From the NCBI RefSeq assembly GCF_030143255.1, contig NZ_JARJNR010000001.1:865346-929345 (forward strand): a stretch of 64,000 nucleotides of DNA. Direction: 5' to 3'. This stretch comes from Frigidibacter sp. SD6-1. Its GTDB lineage: Bacteria > Pseudomonadota > Alphaproteobacteria > Rhodobacterales > Rhodobacteraceae. Shown piece after piece: positions 63,919 through 64,000 of the stretch (positions are counted from its first letter, which is position 1; each line of letters begins with the position of its first letter). Below the pieces are notes generated by a model, which made no database searches, was not told the origin of the DNA, and saw only the letters and a program-made list of their open reading frames with translations. The position numbers and the translations under genes are program-made.

Positions 63919-64000
63919 GTGGTGAGCCTGTTTTCAGCAGGGCTATCGCATTTGGCCGATGATGGACCTTGCGAAGTCGTCGGACCATGCTGATCGCTTT

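Overview
The window is chromosomal DNA of a high-GC alphaproteobacterium, most likely a Rhodobacterales (Rhodobacteraceae) member. Pointers are the GC-rich codon use, a pst-pho locus with a long-N-terminus PstA, a small Tat/lipobox protein of a Rhodobacterales-type family, choline-sulfatase with its own LysR regulator, rpsB-tsf, and GC-rich 3' elements with a conserved GGTATTTGAGCC-like tail. The genus cannot be fixed from sequence alone. There is no phage, IS element, CRISPR array, rRNA or tRNA that I can support.

Layout. 1-565: 5' part of a family 2 glycosyltransferase (partial). 873-8166: a six-gene operon for carnitine / gamma-butyrobetaine catabolism (BKACE, carnitine dehydrogenase fused to a thioesterase, SDR, acyl-CoA dehydrogenase, ADP-forming CoA ligase, CaiD). 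8288-10779: choline-sulfatase betC and its divergent LysR activator. 10776-21089: a CocE-type hydrolase, a complete peptide-type ABC importer, an alkaline-phosphatase-fold hydrolase, a class II aldolase and an alpha/beta hydrolase. Together, 873-21089 reads as an island for freeing and burning quaternary amines and small esters or peptides. 21174-34152: mostly housekeeping and conserved hypothetical genes (outer-membrane barrel, TPM protein, cysS, cimA, phytoene-synthase-like protein, MFS carrier, AlkA-type glycosylase, esterase, HNH nuclease, ureohydrolase).

34336-42445: the phosphate regulon phoR-pstS-(pstS::pstC)-pstA-pstB-phoU-phoB. It has a clear three-repeat Pho box upstream of pstS, and an unusual second PstS copy fused in frame to PstC. 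42599-44230: phosphoglucomutase. 44295-54379: a divergent amino-sugar regulon. Leftwards it carries a MurQ-like etherase, an ABC sugar importer and a Gfo/Idh oxidoreductase. Rightwards it carries a BadF-type kinase, a GntR/UTRA repressor, a SIS deaminase and NagA. Two inverted copies of a 20-bp operator sit beside the two start sites. 54497-56413: rpe, a redoxin and gph. 56520-59177: a persulfide-dioxygenase-like MBL enzyme with a SulP transporter. 59292-61455: a FAD oxidoreductase and a LuxR-family regulator. 62004-63765: tsf and rpsB with a good rpsB promoter at 63890-63918.

Two dispersed intergenic element families stand out. One (about 5 copies) is a GC-rich hairpin followed by a conserved tail, always just after a stop codon and in the orientation of that gene. 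The other (4 copies) is a tandem array of two or three AT-cored perfect palindromes, mostly between convergent genes. Both look like terminator or 3'-end modules.
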